Below, one piece after another: positions 4,859 to 5,757 of a DNA stretch of 5,757 bases. Below the pieces are notes generated by a model. The model worked only from the letters and a program-made list of their open reading frames with translations. It was not told the origin of the DNA and did not search any database. Each line of letters starts with the position of its first letter. Within the stretch, counting starts at the first letter, position 1. Origin of the DNA: Candidatus Methanoprimaticola hominis (GTDB lineage Archaea; Thermoplasmatota; Thermoplasmata; Methanomassiliicoccales; Methanomethylophilaceae); NCBI GenBank assembly GCA_006954465.1, contig LVVU01000088.1:1-5757 (forward strand), given 5' to 3'. The translations under genes were made by a program, and so were the position numbers.

Positions 4859-5757
4859 ATGGCAAAACCGATGACAGCGACTGCGGATGGCAGGAAATCG
4901 TTCATCGCGGGCGTCCGCGACGATTTCAAGGCCCTATCCACCAAACAGGTAATCGGAATCATCGCCGCTATCGCCATCTCCCTCATCATGGAGGTGGCCG
5001 GTCTGGGATCCATATGCATAGGATTCCTGCTGATAGCCGTTGTTCTGTACATGATCCCCCATCTGCTGGGGGTCATGTCCGTGAAAGTGAAGGCGCTTGT
5101 CGGAGTGGCCTTCGTTGTGATCGCCGTGATGGTCGGAACGTTCGCCTATATCGGAGTGCCGGACGACTACAGCTCCCTGATCGACGAGGAGAACAAATCC
5201 TACAAGGACATGAGCATCACCTACGACGAGACCGAGGGCGTGTACTACCTCGACTTCAAGGTTAACCCCACGGCTGCCGAGATCGGCGATTCGTGGGACG
5301 TCCTCGTGCGCTACGGGGATATCACCATGATCTCCTTCGGACTGCTGGCCAATCCGAGCGATTGGAACGATATCCGTCTGACCCCGGCGGAACTGACCGA
5401 TGCCGGATCCGGATGGATGTCCGGAAGGGTGGCCCTCGACAAGCTGAGCGAAGGGAAGTTCGAGTATCTCGCCGTGGGTCTGGAGAAGATCGAAGGCGAC
5501 ACCAAGAAGATCGACACCTACATGTCGTTCACCTACGACACCGGGACCTCCACCATGCAGGTCATGAAGATGTGCGCCGTAGGTTCCGCCTACATCACCG
5601 GACTCACCGCTCTGATGTTCTTCCTCATCCTCGGATTCTCCGCTCTGATGAGGAACAGCGCCCAGAAGACCCGCCGGAAGATGGAGGCCGAGGGCAGGCT
5701 CTACCCCCAGGGATACGGCCTGTGCAAGAAGTGCGGCGCAACCGTCCTCCCTGGAGA
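4859..5757 (+). CDS. Membrane protein with extracytoplasmic domain and C-terminal zinc ribbon, cut off by the window end
   Basis: The open frame runs 299 codons from ATG 4859 and leaves the window without a stop. I do not recognise a named family. The N-terminal 28 residues are soluble. Hydrophobic segments lie at about 29-47, 50-70, 79-99 and 237-264. Residues 100-235 are polar, with many Asp, Tyr and Thr (VPDDYSSL at the start), and look like a folded beta-rich domain. Basic residues in the 74-78 loop and in RNSAQKTRRK (265-274) suggest both ends are cytoplasmic and the large domain is outside. At the end CKKC (289-292) followed by GATVLPG is the first half of a zinc ribbon whose second cysteine pair would lie beyond the window. 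No Shine-Dalgarno is present. The ATG at 4871 (residue 5) lies about 25 bp after a TATA-like box, so a leaderless start there is equally possible. The gene diverges from another zinc-ribbon gene. Confidence 0.85.
   Translation, partial: MAKPMTATADGRKSFIAGVRDDFKALSTKQVIGIIAAIAISLIMEVAGLGSICIGFLLIAVVLYMIPHLLGVMSVKVKALVGVAFVVIAVMVGTFAYIGVPDDYSSLIDEENKSYKDMSITYDETEGVYYLDFKVNPTAAEIGDSWDVLVRYGDITMISFGLLANPSDWNDIRLTPAELTDAGSGWMSGRVALDKLSEGKFEYLAVGLEKIEGDTKKIDTYMSFTYDTGTSTMQVMKMCAVGSAYITGLTALMFFLILGFSALMRNSAQKTRRKMEAEGRLYPQGYGLCKKCGATVLPG

Noticed and set aside
4774..5076. Extension of the zinc-ribbon gene upstream to 5076
   Set aside because: It crosses the divergent promoter region and lies antisense to the membrane-protein gene; the ribbon and Shine-Dalgarno point to 4773.
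4804..5265. Plus-strand open frame of 153 codons overlapping the membrane-protein gene start
   Set aside because: It is in another frame; the translation is Arg/Gly/His-rich without motif, whereas the frame from 4859 gives coherent membrane segments and runs to the window end.

Overview
The window looks like part of an archaeal chromosome, most plausibly from a methanogen-related Thermoplasmata lineage such as Methanomassiliicoccales. The evidence for Archaea is a DRG-type GTPase with a C-terminal TGS domain, an archaeal-style ornithine carbamoyltransferase, small zinc-ribbon proteins, and starts that mix Shine-Dalgarno leaders with apparently leaderless ones next to TATA-like boxes. The order-level placement is inferred from the overall character of the proteins and was not checked by any search.

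Layout, left to right. Positions 1-164 hold no gene. They carry two small palindromes, probably control DNA for a gene left of the window, and a pair of hairpins behind argF. argF (165-1085, minus) makes citrulline from ornithine and carbamoyl phosphate. A 131-bp AT-rich divergent region (1086-1216) contains an inverted repeat near argF and three copies of AAGCTTAAG near the next gene. That gene (1217-2725, plus) is a 502-residue AlbA_2/Schlafen-type protein with a GHKL-like ATPase segment and a winged-helix end, probably a regulator. It converges on, and overlaps by 11 bp, the DRG GTPase gene (2715-3815, minus). Directly upstream of the GTPase gene and co-oriented lies a 306-residue zinc-ribbon protein of unknown function (3853-4773, minus), so the two may form an operon. 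An 85-bp divergent promoter region (4774-4858) separates it from a membrane protein (4859 to past the window end, plus) with four membrane segments, a large extracytoplasmic domain and the start of a C-terminal zinc ribbon.

Functionally this is mostly ordinary chromosomal housekeeping (arginine synthesis, a translation-associated GTPase) with three less understood genes. There is no CRISPR array, transposon, tRNA or rRNA, and no clear defence or novel multi-gene system. The points most worth a second look are the repeat cluster in front of the AlbA_2 gene, the zinc-ribbon/DRG gene pair, the divergent pair of zinc-ribbon genes, and the terminator-less overlap of convergent genes.
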